64,000 nt of DNA from JAUILA01 sp050289805 (GCA_050289805.1 JBNKGL010000011.1:1-64000), one strand, 5' to 3'; positions 1 through 9,105 are shown, numbered from the stretch's first letter. Notes: generated from the letters alone by a model not told the origin. A program made the numbers and translations.

Positions 1-277
1 GGCCCAGTTCTTCGGGTTGAATCTCTTCGGGTTCTTTTTCGGGCACAATATTTACTTTCTTAGGTTTTGGAGGACGTACAGGCTCTGGAATTTTTGTAGG
101 CAATATCAAATCGATTTCATCCCCCCTCAAGTTGGAAAAATCAATTTCAGGATCTTCCTGGACGCTGCGCCATTCAAAGGCGCTTACCACCAGGAGCAGG
201 GTGACCAGCAGTCCAATCTGGAAGAACAGGCCGGAGTTACGATAAATGTCCAGTTGCGGATGTTTTCTTGTTTCCAT
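1..277 (-). CDS. TonB-family energy transducer, N-terminal part
   Basis: The first 92 codons are present and the rest lies beyond the window edge. The protein begins with a short basic segment, then one membrane helix at about residues 14-32, then a Pro/Lys/Glu-rich periplasmic stretch (residues about 60-92, with IPEPVRPPKPKK). This is the layout of Bacteroidota TonB proteins, which carry proton-motive energy from ExbB/ExbD to outer-membrane TonB-dependent receptors. The C-terminal TonB fold cannot be seen. The ATG at 277 lies inside the 3' end of the upstream small membrane gene (41-bp overlap), so the two are probably translated together. The family call rests on the N-terminus only. Confidence 0.78.
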   Translation of the reverse strand, partial: METRKHPQLDIYRNSGLFFQIGLLVTLLLVVSAFEWRSVQEDPEIDFSNLRGDEIDLILPTKIPEPVRPPKPKKVNIVPEKEPEEIQPEELG

Positions 278-557
278 CTTCTTTTTTGTTTAGTGAAAAA
301 TCAATATCCGGCCTGGATATAATTTGAGCCGTAACAGGCCTGGTGTCTTCAGTTTCTTTTGATTCCGATACCCTGTGCATAGCGAAGTATATCACAAAGA
401 TCAGTGCCAGCAGGGCAATCATATAGAGCAATATTTTAACAATACGCCCGCGCCGGTGCTGCCGGTGTTGCCGGAGGATGTCCTGATAATTCTTATGACG
501 CTCCATGCGTCTGGAAGTCATCCGGTTTCGACGAAGCCTTATTTCATGTCTTCCCAT
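237..557 (-). CDS. Small single-pass membrane protein after ECF sigma gene
   Basis: 106 residues. A very basic N-terminal half (RHEIRLRRNR, later HRQHRRGR) is followed by one membrane helix at about residues 43-62 and a short polar tail of about 40 residues. I chose the ATG at 557 because it overlaps the sigma-factor stop as TAATG and is preceded by GGGAGG; a TTG four codons upstream also exists. The gene sits exactly where an anti-sigma factor is often encoded, between an ECF sigma gene and tonB, but no zinc-binding or known anti-sigma motif is visible. I do not recognise the family. The role as a sigma partner is inference from position and coupling. Confidence 0.7.
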   Translation of the reverse strand: MGRHEIRLRRNRMTSRRMERHKNYQDILRQHRQHRRGRIVKILLYMIALLALIFVIYFAMHRVSESKETEDTRPVTAQIISRPDIDFSLNKKEDGNKKTSATGHLS

Positions 558-1156
558 TATTCCTCCCAATTCAGGTTAAAATTCTTTCTCAATTTATCGA
601 TTGCGCGGTAGAGACGCATTTTTGCGCCGCTTTCGCCTATATTCAGAATATACGAAATCTCGCGAAAGTTTTTCCCTTCGAAGAACCGCATTTCCAGTAC
701 TTCCATCGTCTCCGTGGGCAGTTCATTCAGTGATTTTACCAGCAGGTCTATTTGCGATTGCGTGAACTGATGATCATTTTGCTCAAAGATCTCCATTATC
801 CGTTCTTCCTCCAGGGAAAATACCGGTGTCCTCTTTTTACTGTAATAGTGTTTGTTTACCTCATTCGCCGCGATCCTGTATAACCAGGCGCTAAAGGGCA
901 ATCCCTTAAATTCATATTTTCGGATATTCTGCAATGCCTTCAGGAAAGTCTGTGACGTAAGGTCCCCTGCAAGGTCTTCATCATCAGTACGGCGAAAAAC
1001 GAAGTGGAAAATGCCTTCGAAATATTTATCGTAAAGCTTTCCAAATGCTTCCGGATTCCGCTTGGCTCGTTCAACCAGTGAATTCTCCTCACGGATTTCC
1101 TCATCGGTCATATGTCGCGAATTTTGCAAGGGCGATAAGGTAAAGTTGCTGGTCAT
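557..1156 (-). CDS. ECF-type RNA polymerase sigma factor
   Basis: 199 residues, the usual ECF length. Region 2 lies at about residues 25-95, with AFGKLYDKYFEGIFHFVFRR followed by DLTSQTFLKAL and FSAWLYRIAANEV, the core-binding and -10 recognition segment. Region 4 lies at about 135-192, with LPTETMEVLEMRFFEGKNF and an HTH ending in RLYRAIDKLRK. There is no extra C-terminal domain. It would direct RNA polymerase to a small regulon. It is the first gene of a minus-strand group with a membrane protein and TonB. The first ATG gives a 15-residue extension before a second ATG (M16); either start is possible. Confidence 0.9.
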   Translation of the reverse strand: MTSNFTLSPLQNSRHMTDEEIREENSLVERAKRNPEAFGKLYDKYFEGIFHFVFRRTDDEDLAGDLTSQTFLKALQNIRKYEFKGLPFSAWLYRIAANEVNKHYYSKKRTPVFSLEEERIMEIFEQNDHQFTQSQIDLLVKSLNELPTETMEVLEMRFFEGKNFREISYILNIGESGAKMRLYRAIDKLRKNFNLNWEE

Positions 1157-1264
1157 ATAATCTAAGAACCCGAAATGGTCACAATCAAGTTAGGATTTTT
1201 AGTGAAATGCTTTCGATCTTTTGATTTATCTTTAGTTTTAGGACCCCATTGAATCCTTTGATAT

Positions 1265-3703
1265 ATGCGTTTAACAGTAATTTTTCTCATTATCCTTTCT
1301 GCCTGTTCCGCGGCAAAAACCTCAAACTCACAGTCCAGTAAATCCACAACACCTTCGGGGATTGAAGGAAAGGTTGCGGGGATGACTGCTTTTGATGGCT
1401 ACTTTGATTTTTATCACGATCCGAAGACCGATAAAATTTACCTTGTCATCGATAAGCTTGACCAGGAATTCCTCTATGCTTATTCCCTGGCAGCCGGCCT
1501 GGGATCGAATGATATAGGCCTCGACAGAAATCAGCTCGGTGGCGAGAAAGTAGTGAAATTCGAAAGGCATGGTCCCAAAATATTATTGACGGAAGTCAAT
1601 TACTGGTTTCGCGCAAACAGTGAGAATGCTGCCGAGCGTAAAGCCGTGGAAGATGCATTTGCCAGTTCCGTGATTTGGGGCTTTACCCTGGTAACGGAGG
1701 AAGATGATAAAATTCTCGTAGATGCGACTGATTTTTTTATGCAGGATGCACATGGTGTGAGCAATCGTCTCAAACGAGGTGGGGAAGGCAGCTACAGTGT
1801 GGATAAAACCCGATCGGCCTTTTACATGGAGCAAACCCGTGCTTTTCCAAAAAATATAGAAATTGAAACGATACTGAGCTTTAAGGGAACTCCTACAGGA
1901 CGCTATTTACGTTCGGTGGCCCCTGATGCTGAAAATATCACGGTGCGCGAACATCATTCCTTTATCGAACTTCCTGATGATGACTATGAGCCCCGTGAAT
2001 TTGATCCGCGTGCCGGCTATTTTGGATATGAATATTTTGATTATGCCACACCCATCAGCGAGCCGCTGGCCAAACGATTCCTGGCACGTCACCGTTTGAA
2101 GAAAAAAGATCCGACGGCTGACAGGAGCGAGCCCGTCGAACCCATCATTTATTATCTGGACCCCGGTACGCCGGAGCCTATCAGATCAGCTCTTCTGGAA
2201 GGCGCCCGCTGGTGGAACCAGGCATTCGAAGCGGCCGGATATATCAATGCCTTCCAGGTCGAGATGCTTCCGGAAGATGCCGATCCGCTGGATGTGCGCT
2301 ATAATATGATCAACTGGGTGCATCGCAGTACGCGTGGGTGGTCTTATGGCTCATCAATAGCAGACCCGCGAACTGGAGAGATTATTAAAGGCCATGTTTT
2401 ACTGGGATCACTGCGGGTAAGGCAGGATTTTCTGATTGCCGAAGGGCTGTTGGCGCCCTATGAAAATGGCGATGTCGTGCCTGCCGAAATGCAGGAAATG
2501 GCGCTTGCCAGGCTGCGTCAGTTATCGGCTCATGAGGTTGGACATACGCTCGGGCTGGGCCACAGCTATACATCGAGTACAGAAGGACGTGCATCTGTTA
2601 TGGATTATCCTCACCCACTGGTGAAGATCACCAATGGTGAAATTGATCTCAGTGATGCGTATGACGACAAGATTGGTGCGTGGGATAAGGTATCGATTAC
2701 CTATGGATACCAGGATTTTCCGGCAGGTGTAGATGAGAAAAAAGCCCTGGATGAGATTATCTCGAAATCACTGGAGGATGGATTAACGTTTTTAACTGAC
2801 CAGGATGCGCGGCCAATGGATGGTTCACATCCCAGTGCACATTTGTGGGACAATGGATCCAATGTGGTAGACGGGTTGAATGAAATACTCGAAGTGCGCA
2901 AACTTGCCCTTTCGAATTTCGGTGAGAACAATATTCGTAATCATCAGCCCTATGCACAGCTTGAGGATGTTCTGGTACCTGTCTATTTTCTCCATCGGTA
3001 TCAAACAGAGGCTGTGGTAAAACTTATCGGCGGACTGGAATATCGTTATGCTCTTCGGGGTGACGGTCAGTTCCCAACAAAGATGATTGATCCTGCAATG
3101 CAAAATGCAGCGCTTACTTCCTTGCTAAAGACTGTGGCACCTGAAACCCTGGTGCTTTCGAAGGAACTGCTCGCTTTGATACCTCCCAGACCAAGTGGTT
3201 ATGACGGTGGACGAGAACTGGTTGATTCACGAACTGGTCTTACATTTGATCCGGTTGCAGCTGCGGAATCTGCAGCACATATGACATTCTCAATGCTTTT
3301 TTATCCCGCAAGAGCTCAACGACTCATCACACATAATGCAATGGATAGTAACCAGCCGTCACTTTCAGCGGTAATAGATGCTGCAGTTTCAGCGACAATC
3401 AAGACGCCCGAAACTGATAGTCAGATGGCACAGATTGGCAGAACCGTTGATAATACCCTGGTTGCCTCACTCATCATGCTGGCAAGAAATAAAGATTCAT
3501 CGGATGATGTGAAATCCGTTGTAATGATGAAACTTGGTGATCTTGCTGGATGGCTGGAGAAAAACCCTGGCAGCGACTTTATGCAAAAAGCACATCATGC
3601 GCGGATGGCGAAGGACATCGCAACATTTCTGGATGATCCGGATGAATACGAGATGCCGGATGTTCCGAGGATCCCGGATGGCTCACCAATAGGAATGGAA
3701 TAA
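1265..3703 (+). CDS. Lipoprotein zinc-dependent metalloprotease (DUF5117/DUF4953 type)
   Basis: 812 residues. A short signal peptide ends in a lipobox (LSAC, C14), so the protein is probably anchored as a lipoprotein. The zinc site is the metzincin-like motif HEVGHTLGLGH, H423 to H433, giving three histidine ligands and the catalytic E424. The long N-terminal part and the C-terminal helical part match the length of the Bacteroidota zinc-dependent metalloprotease family with DUF5117 and DUF4953 domains. Substrates of the family are not firmly known. It is transcribed away from the sigma-factor gene, with 108 bp between the start codons, and is 10 bp from the following pseudouridine synthase, so the two may share a transcript. 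Confidence 0.88.
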   Translation: MRLTVIFLIILSACSAAKTSNSQSSKSTTPSGIEGKVAGMTAFDGYFDFYHDPKTDKIYLVIDKLDQEFLYAYSLAAGLGSNDIGLDRNQLGGEKVVKFERHGPKILLTEVNYWFRANSENAAERKAVEDAFASSVIWGFTLVTEEDDKILVDATDFFMQDAHGVSNRLKRGGEGSYSVDKTRSAFYMEQTRAFPKNIEIETILSFKGTPTGRYLRSVAPDAENITVREHHSFIELPDDDYEPREFDPRAGYFGYEYFDYATPISEPLAKRFLARHRLKKKDPTADRSEPVEPIIYYLDPGTPEPIRSALLEGARWWNQAFEAAGYINAFQVEMLPEDADPLDVRYNMINWVHRSTRGWSYGSSIADPRTGEIIKGHVLLGSLRVRQDFLIAEGLLAPYENGDVVPAEMQEMALARLRQLSAHEVGHTLGLGHSYTSSTEGRASVMDYPHPLVKITNGEIDLSDAYDDKIGAWDKVSITYGYQDFPAGVDEKKALDEIISKSLEDGLTFLTDQDARPMDGSHPSAHLWDNGSNVVDGLNEILEVRKLALSNFGENNIRNHQPYAQLEDVLVPVYFLHRYQTEAVVKLIGGLEYRYALRGDGQFPTKMIDPAMQNAALTSLLKTVAPETLVLSKELLALIPPRPSGYDGGRELVDSRTGLTFDPVAAAESAAHMTFSMLFYPARAQRLITHNAMDSNQPSLSAVIDAAVSATIKTPETDSQMAQIGRTVDNTLVASLIMLARNKDSSDDVKSVVMMKLGDLAGWLEKNPGSDFMQKAHHARMAKDIATFLDDPDEYEMPDVPRIPDGSPIGME

Positions 3704-3713
3704 GCAGACTGAA

Positions 3714-4730
3714 ATGATTGACGAAGAAGAAAACGATGAGTTATATGAACATCACCGCATTGTTGTGGATGCCGGGCAAACCGCGTTGCGGATTGATAAA
3801 TTCTTATTCGATAAGCTTCCGAACGTAACACGCAACAAGATTCAGCAGGGAATAAATGACGGGTTCGTTACTGTAAATGATGCCGGGGTCAAGCCGAATT
3901 ATAAGGTTCGGTCCGGAGATGTGATTTCGGTGCTATTCCCGGAACCCCCACGGGAAGATGAGGTAATTCCGGAAGATATCCCCTTGAATATTGTATTTGA
4001 AGATGAAGACATCCTGGTAGTGAACAAGCCAGCCGGAATGGTCGTACACCCGGCCTATCAAAACTGGACAGGGACACTGGTGAATGCATTGGTTTATCAT
4101 TTCCAGCAACTGCCGGAAATGGAAGGCAATACAGGTCGGCCGGGATTGGTTCACCGAATTGATAAAGACACGTCAGGACTTCTTGTCATCGCCAAAAGCG
4201 AGCGGGCAATGAACAGCCTTGCAAAACAATTTTATGACCACTCCATCGAACGCACCTACCTGGCGTTGGTTTGGGACATTCCGGAACCTGAATCCGGAAC
4301 GATCGATATCAATCTGGGGCGAAGCCCAAAAGACCGAAGGATTACGATGGCTTTTGATGACGAATCGATTGGAAGAAGAGCAGTAACCCACTATGAAGTT
4401 GTGGAAAAACTGCGATATGTATCACTTGTACAATGCAAACTGGAAACGGGACGAACGCATCAAATCAGGGCGCATATGAAACACATTGGCCATCCATTGT
4501 TCAATGATCCAACCTATGGAGGTGATAAGATCCTGAAAGGTACAGTGTTTTCTAAATACCGAAGCTTTGTAGAGAATTGCTTTAAATGTCTGAAAGGACA
4601 GGCACTTCATGCGGCGACACTGGGGTTTGTGCATCCGCGGACTGGAGAAAAAGTATTCTTTGAAGCCCCCCTGCCGGAAGACTTTGTTGAAGTTCTTGAG
4701 CGCTGGAGGAATTACGTTCAGTACACCTAA
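3714..4730 (+). CDS. rluD: RluA/RluD-family rRNA pseudouridine synthase
   Basis: 338 residues. An S4 RNA-binding domain at about residues 20-85 (RIDKFLFDKLPNVTRN) is followed by the synthase domain. The signature HRIDKDTSG starts at H147, placing the catalytic aspartate at D150. The motif GRTHQIRAHMKHIGHP near residue 245 is the second family signature. This domain order and length match RluD, which modifies helix 69 of 23S rRNA; RluC is an alternative, but the sequence arrangement favours RluD. The gene starts 10 bp after the metalloprotease and its stop overlaps the convergent small gene by 4 bp. Confidence 0.9.
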   Translation: MIDEEENDELYEHHRIVVDAGQTALRIDKFLFDKLPNVTRNKIQQGINDGFVTVNDAGVKPNYKVRSGDVISVLFPEPPREDEVIPEDIPLNIVFEDEDILVVNKPAGMVVHPAYQNWTGTLVNALVYHFQQLPEMEGNTGRPGLVHRIDKDTSGLLVIAKSERAMNSLAKQFYDHSIERTYLALVWDIPEPESGTIDINLGRSPKDRRITMAFDDESIGRRAVTHYEVVEKLRYVSLVQCKLETGRTHQIRAHMKHIGHPLFNDPTYGGDKILKGTVFSKYRSFVENCFKCLKGQALHAATLGFVHPRTGEKVFFEAPLPEDFVEVLERWRNYVQYT

Positions 4731-4915
4731 AACGGTGGTGCTGTACGCAATGCCTGCCTGATCTCTTTCATTCCATGTGCTTTTCTGCACAGATGGCTAT
4801 AATCATTCGATGGGTTGTAAAGCAACCCGCGAATAAAATTAAGCAACTGTTCTGTTTCAGAAGCTGACATGCTTTCAAGAGACCGGAGAATAGCCTGCTT
4901 TTTCGTAGTAGTCAT
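4727..4915 (-). CDS. Small hypothetical protein, helical
   Basis: 62 residues, starting MTTTKKQAILRSLESMSASE. The sequence is rich in helix-forming residues, without membrane segments or cysteine pairs beyond one Cys. It reads cleanly and its stop overlaps the rluD stop by 4 bp, an arrangement seen at several tail-to-tail gene pairs in this window. There is no clear ribosome-binding site, which is normal for this phylum. I do not recognise the family. It could be a chance ORF, but no other gene occupies 4731-5019. Confidence 0.45.
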   Translation of the reverse strand: MTTTKKQAILRSLESMSASETEQLLNFIRGLLYNPSNDYSHLCRKAHGMKEIRQALRTAPPF

Positions 4916-5019
4916 GTATTCAGTGGTTTACATAAATAACGTGAAGAGGCTCAAGAGGTTTCCGGGTGTAGAATAAATTTTTGTTAAATCATCTTAACAT
5001 TATTCTTTAATTTGGTTCC

Positions 5020-5952
5020 ATGACCATTATTCAACTTGAATATATCATCGCTGTTGATACATACCGGCATTTCGGACGGGCTGCGGAAAGTTGCCATATC
5101 ACTCAACCAACGTTGAGTATGCAGATCCAGAAACTTGAGGATCAGCTTGGCATACTGATCTTCGACCGGGCGAAGACGCCGGTGGAGCCCACCGAATCAG
5201 GAACCAGGATCATCGAACAGGCAAAAGTGGTCATTCATGAGATGCGGAAAATTCAGGAGATGGTTTCTTCGGAGCGAGGGGAGATCCGTGGTGAATTTGT
5301 GGTAGGCATTATTCCTACCATTTCTCCTTACCTTCTTCCTCTTTTTATCAACAAATTTCTTGAAAAATACCCCGAAGTAACGCTGCATATCGAGGAAATG
5401 ATCACAGATGATGTATTGCGGAAGCTGAAATCAGAAAGAATTGATATCGGCCTGATCGTTACTCCGTTCAATGATCCTGATTTTACCGTCAGACCACTGT
5501 ATTATGAAGATTTCGTAGGCTATGTTTCAGAGGAGAATGAGTATTACCAGGAGAAAGAGCTGGATGCAAAAAACCTCCATACGGAGGAATTGTTGTTGCT
5601 GAACGAAGGACATTGCTTTCGTGATCAGGTTTTGAAAATTTGCGGTGATTATAAACGGATGAATCGCAGGTTTACTTATGAAAGCGGATCTCTCGAGGCA
5701 TTAAAAAAGCTCGTTGACAAGAATGGAGGTATGACGCTATTGCCTTCACTGGCGACCAATGATATGGATTCGGTTTCTGCGTTAAAACTGAGATACTTCA
5801 AAGAACCTGTACCTGTGCGGGAGGTTAGCATGGTGACACACAGAAATTTTGTAAAATCCGGTCTTGCCCGGGCATTGTATACTGAAATATTGGAAAGTAT
5901 TCCACCATTTGTAAATATCAAGAAGCATGGAGAAGTCATTCGATGGAAATAA
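5020..5952 (+). CDS. oxyR: LysR-family peroxide sensor OxyR
   Basis: 310 residues. A winged HTH occupies residues 1-60 (HFGRAAESCHITQPTLSMQI), followed by a LysR effector domain. The redox motif GHCFRDQVLKIC places cysteines at positions 199 and 208, the same numbers and spacing as the peroxide-sensing pair of E. coli OxyR. This makes OxyR a much better call than a generic LysR regulator. It should form an intramolecular disulfide with H2O2 and activate peroxide-defence genes. The next gene starts inside its last 26 bp. The 104 bp upstream contains TTTG- and TAATTTG-like elements, but spacing is not canonical. Confidence 0.9.
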   Translation: MTIIQLEYIIAVDTYRHFGRAAESCHITQPTLSMQIQKLEDQLGILIFDRAKTPVEPTESGTRIIEQAKVVIHEMRKIQEMVSSERGEIRGEFVVGIIPTISPYLLPLFINKFLEKYPEVTLHIEEMITDDVLRKLKSERIDIGLIVTPFNDPDFTVRPLYYEDFVGYVSEENEYYQEKELDAKNLHTEELLLLNEGHCFRDQVLKICGDYKRMNRRFTYESGSLEALKKLVDKNGGMTLLPSLATNDMDSVSALKLRYFKEPVPVREVSMVTHRNFVKSGLARALYTEILESIPPFVNIKKHGEVIRWK

Positions 5953-7081
5953 GAATTGGGGAATCTCTACGGTTTGTATCCATACCGGAGCCGTAAGTGA
6001 TCCTCAGCACAAGGGTGTTGTTTCACCACTATACCCTGCTACGGCATATAATTATCTGGATGTGGATTTTCATGCCTATCCGCGGTATTTCAATACTCCG
6101 AATATGATCGCCGTTGCCACCAAAATTGCCGCGTTGGAAAAGGGCGAGCGGGCTCTTATATATGGGTCGGGAATGGCTGCGATCTACTCGACGTTGTTTT
6201 CGTTACTATCTCCCGGAGATCATGCGATTTTTCAAAATGACCTGTATGGCGGAACACATCACGCTGTCACAAGTGAAATGAAAAGGATGGGTATCCGCTA
6301 TACATTCATCGATACTGTGGATGATGAAAGCCTTAGAGCTGCACTTACCCCGGAGACACGTATGGTGTATGTTGAAACACCATCGAACCCTTTGCTGAAT
6401 ATCATAGATCTTGCGCTTGTCGTACAATTTGCGCAGGCAAATGATCTCATATCTGTGATTGATAACACCTTTTCTTCACCCGTGAATCAAAACCCGATTT
6501 CCCTGGGGATTGATGTTGTAATCCATAGCGGGACCAAGTATCTCGGTGGCCATAGTGATATTCTGTGCGGAGCAGTGGTAACCTCAGAAGCTCTGTTCAG
6601 CCAGATCAGAGAGCATTCTGTAAATTATGGCGGGAACCTCAATGCTCAGATGTGTCATTTGCTTGAACGGAGCATGCTAACCCTTGCATTAAGGGTTCGG
6701 CAAATCAATGAAAACGCCATGAAGGTAAGTGAATATCTTTTTGATCACCCGGATGTCAATGCGGTATATTATCCAGGATTGCAGTCACATCCCGGACATG
6801 AAATTGCGAAAAGGCAAATGTCGGGTTTCGGGGGTATGCTGTCGTTCGAGATAACATCAGACCCGGATGCATTTGTGAGAAAATTAACTATTATTCGTCC
6901 TGCTATGAGTCTGGGTGGCGTTGAATCAACAATCACCTCACCACGGCTCACCTCCCATGCTAAAATTGGCCCTGAGGGACGTAAGAAGGTAGGCATATCT
7001 GACAACCTGCTTCGTTTGTCTGTCGGCATTGAAGATTCAGCCGATTTGATTGCAGATCTGGATGCAGCATTTAAGAAATGA
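5927..7081 (+). CDS. PLP-dependent cystathionine gamma-synthase/lyase family enzyme
   Basis: 384 residues, full length for the Cys/Met-metabolism PLP family. The motif SGTKYLGGHSD places the PLP lysine at K204; YGSGMAAI and the SPRLTSH segment near the end belong to the same fold. Such enzymes act in transsulfuration (cystathionine synthesis or cleavage) or as methionine gamma-lyase; I cannot separate these by eye. It overlaps oxyR by 26 bp and the next gene by 4 bp (ATGA), so these three genes look translationally coupled. The link to OxyR suggests a role in cysteine or thiol supply during peroxide stress, which is inference. Confidence 0.87.
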   Translation: MEKSFDGNKNWGISTVCIHTGAVSDPQHKGVVSPLYPATAYNYLDVDFHAYPRYFNTPNMIAVATKIAALEKGERALIYGSGMAAIYSTLFSLLSPGDHAIFQNDLYGGTHHAVTSEMKRMGIRYTFIDTVDDESLRAALTPETRMVYVETPSNPLLNIIDLALVVQFAQANDLISVIDNTFSSPVNQNPISLGIDVVIHSGTKYLGGHSDILCGAVVTSEALFSQIREHSVNYGGNLNAQMCHLLERSMLTLALRVRQINENAMKVSEYLFDHPDVNAVYYPGLQSHPGHEIAKRQMSGFGGMLSFEITSDPDAFVRKLTIIRPAMSLGGVESTITSPRLTSHAKIGPEGRKKVGISDNLLRLSVGIEDSADLIADLDAAFKK

Positions 7082-7941
7082 GTCTTCATGCCCTTACGAG
7101 AGAGCTGAAGGAATTTTGCGAGTCACATCTGGGTGCGCTGATTTCTTTTTCCCCTGCCTCGGGAGGTTGTATCAATAATGGCGGAAGGGTTGCCGGAACC
7201 GGTGGTGAGGCATTCCTTAAGTGGAATAACAGCAGCAGGTTTCCAGGAATGTTCCTTGCCGAAGCGAAGGGACTGGCTGAATTGAAAACGGCGAAAAGCT
7301 GCCGCATTCCCGAGGTGCTGGCAACTTTTGAAGGGGATGAACATGATGCACTTCTCCTTGAATATATTGAATCCGGGAATGGAACGGCGAAAGACTGGCG
7401 CAGATTTGGAATCGAACTTGCAGAAATACATTCCGTTGGAGCGGAAAAATTCGGTCTTGATCATGACAATTACATGGGCTCATTACAGCAATCAAATCGT
7501 ACACACGAAACCTTTGCTGAATTTTTCAGGCAGGAACGACTCCTTCCTCAGATAGCCCTGGCAAAAAGTCATCTGAATGCAGCAGATCTGGATCAGTTTC
7601 AGCGAGTTATGGACTGGATTGAAAAGGAAATGAAGGATGAGACTCCCTCACTTGTTCACGGAGATCTTTGGAGTGGAAATGTAATGTTCAGCTCAGACGG
7701 GGATCCTGTTCTAATTGATCCGGCAGTAAGTTATTCGAGCCGGCATGTGGACCTTGCGATGACAACGTTGTTCGGAGGTTTCCCGGATGCATTTTATGAA
7801 GGTTATCAAAGCCATACTCCTCTTGTCTCAGAAGTTCGTGTCTTTTGGGATGTGCTTAATCTCTATCCGCTCCTTATCCATGTGAACCTGTTCGGATCTT
7901 CCTATTTAGCTCAGACCCGCCAAATCCTGGGAATGTTTTAG
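7078..7941 (+). CDS. Fructosamine kinase family protein
   Basis: 287 residues, matching the family length. The kinase-like catalytic loop reads LVHGDLWSGNVMF (near residues 195-207), with the metal-binding VLIDPAVSYSSRHVDLAM following, as in fructosamine-3-kinase and related aminoglycoside-phosphotransferase-like enzymes. The family phosphorylates ketosamines formed by glycation, leading to deglycation of proteins or small amines. The start codon overlaps the stop of the upstream PLP enzyme (ATGA), so it is the third gene of the oxyR group. Confidence 0.87.
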   Translation: MSLHALTRELKEFCESHLGALISFSPASGGCINNGGRVAGTGGEAFLKWNNSSRFPGMFLAEAKGLAELKTAKSCRIPEVLATFEGDEHDALLLEYIESGNGTAKDWRRFGIELAEIHSVGAEKFGLDHDNYMGSLQQSNRTHETFAEFFRQERLLPQIALAKSHLNAADLDQFQRVMDWIEKEMKDETPSLVHGDLWSGNVMFSSDGDPVLIDPAVSYSSRHVDLAMTTLFGGFPDAFYEGYQSHTPLVSEVRVFWDVLNLYPLLIHVNLFGSSYLAQTRQILGMF

Positions 7942-7992
7942 CACGTATTTTCTATTGATTTATGTACTTTTCAACGTACAAATTCGGGAAGA

Positions 7993-8562
7993 GTGACTAC
8001 GCCGACTGATAAAATAAAGAAACAGTATTTCATTGCCCTTATTCCTCCGGAAGAACTGGAATCGGAATTATGGAAAATCAAGGAAGAATTTTCCAGAGAG
8101 TTTGATAGTCACGCCGCCCTTCGTTCCCCACCACATATTACATTGCATATGCCATTCAGGTTCAGGGCAGACAAGGAATCAAGCCTGATCGAATCACTTT
8201 CGGTCTTTGCCCGGAAATATTCAAGCTTTGATGTCGCACTAAACGGATTCGGTGCATTTCCTCCACGTGTGATTTACGCTGATGTTGTACCGAATGAGGC
8301 TATGAAAGAATTACAATCAGGGCTTCTGGGTTTCATGAAAAAGGAGCATAACATATTCAATGCCAACTACAGGGATCGTCCATTCAGACCCCATCTCACG
8401 GTGGCTTTCAGGGATTTGAAAAAAAGCAGATTTGAGGAGGCGTGGCAATCTGTAAAGGAGCGAAACCTGGAAATGTGCTGGACCGCCGGGAGCATGGTTT
8501 TATTGATTCATACGGGGAAGAAATGGGTACGTCTTACAGACTTATTCTTCAAAGGTTTTTGA
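7993..8562 (+). CDS. 2'-5' RNA ligase/cyclic phosphodiesterase-like (2H) protein
   Basis: 189 residues with a GTG start at 7993; no ATG fits. Two HxT motifs mark the 2H phosphoesterase fold: HITLHMPF at about residues 48-55 and HLTVAF at about 135-140. LigT/ThpR-type proteins of this fold cleave or join 2'-5' linked or cyclic phosphates in RNA. It is 51 bp after the fructosamine-kinase gene and overlaps the convergent DUF6702 gene by 21 bp at the 3' ends. Confidence 0.85.
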   Translation: MTTPTDKIKKQYFIALIPPEELESELWKIKEEFSREFDSHAALRSPPHITLHMPFRFRADKESSLIESLSVFARKYSSFDVALNGFGAFPPRVIYADVVPNEAMKELQSGLLGFMKKEHNIFNANYRDRPFRPHLTVAFRDLKKSRFEEAWQSVKERNLEMCWTAGSMVLLIHTGKKWVRLTDLFFKGF

Positions 8563-9045
8563 TTGTGTTTCCTCTCCACGAACAAACTTCATGGTACGTA
8601 TTTCATCATCAATGGTCACATGGACGAGATTAACCTGGTCATCATGGATTCTTACCAGGATGTCATTCTTTACCGAGAGTGATTCAAGTTTTTTCACCTT
8701 TCCGATGAGAAGGTAGCAGATGACCGACCCGGAGTCTACTTCATGGCCTAAGTATTCATATTCCTTTTCTTTTCCATTGACGCTGAATTGAAGGTGTTTG
8801 TTCAGATAGTCGTTGAACAGTCCGTCTGAAGTATAACCATCGCCAGGCAACAGAATATCGATATTTGGTTTATTGATTTCGGAGCGGATTTCACGCTCCA
8901 AGTCATCGGTAAAAATCCGCACAATAATCTGCAGTTCCTGCTTTTCCTGCACAAATTCTACATCTGTAACGCTAACGTGAATGGGGTGGGCCGCCGTAAG
9001 CAACAGGGTTATGGCCATTAGTGTAAAATTCAGGAACTTTTTCAT
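8542..9045 (-). CDS. DUF6702 secreted protein
   Basis: 167 residues. I start at the ATG at 9045, which gives a proper signal peptide (MKKFLNFTLMAITLLLTAAH); an in-frame upstream ATG would add 37 residues before the signal and is unlikely. After cleavage the mature protein begins near HPIHVSVTDVEF, the conserved start of DUF6702 proteins. These small periplasmic or surface proteins are commonly encoded beside M1 peptidases and HupE/UreJ membrane proteins in Bacteroidota, as here. The function is not known. It is divergent from the HupE gene across 60 bp. Confidence 0.82.
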   Translation of the reverse strand: MKKFLNFTLMAITLLLTAAHPIHVSVTDVEFVQEKQELQIIVRIFTDDLEREIRSEINKPNIDILLPGDGYTSDGLFNDYLNKHLQFSVNGKEKEYEYLGHEVDSGSVICYLLIGKVKKLESLSVKNDILVRIHDDQVNLVHVTIDDEIRTMKFVRGEETQSKTFEE

Positions 9046-9092
9046 CTCTTGATTCTTCCGAACAAAAGTAATAATTAAACTTTGCAATGAAC

Positions 9093-9100
9093 TAATTTTG
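9093..9100 (+). promoter_or_regulatory. Candidate -7 box TAATTTTG next to the HupE start
   Basis: TAATTTTG matches the Bacteroidota -7 consensus TAnnTTTG and ends 5 bp before the ATG at 9106, so the mRNA would be leaderless or nearly so. No TTTG -33 box is seen at 19-21 bp spacing, so this is a weak call. Confidence 0.35.
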
Positions 9101-9105
9101 CACGC

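Noticed and set aside
17..322. Plus-strand ORF of 101 codons at the left edge
   Set aside because: It is the complement of the TonB gene, whose minus-strand frame has a clear membrane helix and Pro/Lys-rich spacer.
2385..2594. Minus-strand ORFs inside the metalloprotease, and similar internal ORFs elsewhere
   Set aside because: They are opposite-strand or shifted-frame shadows of well-supported genes and lack family features.
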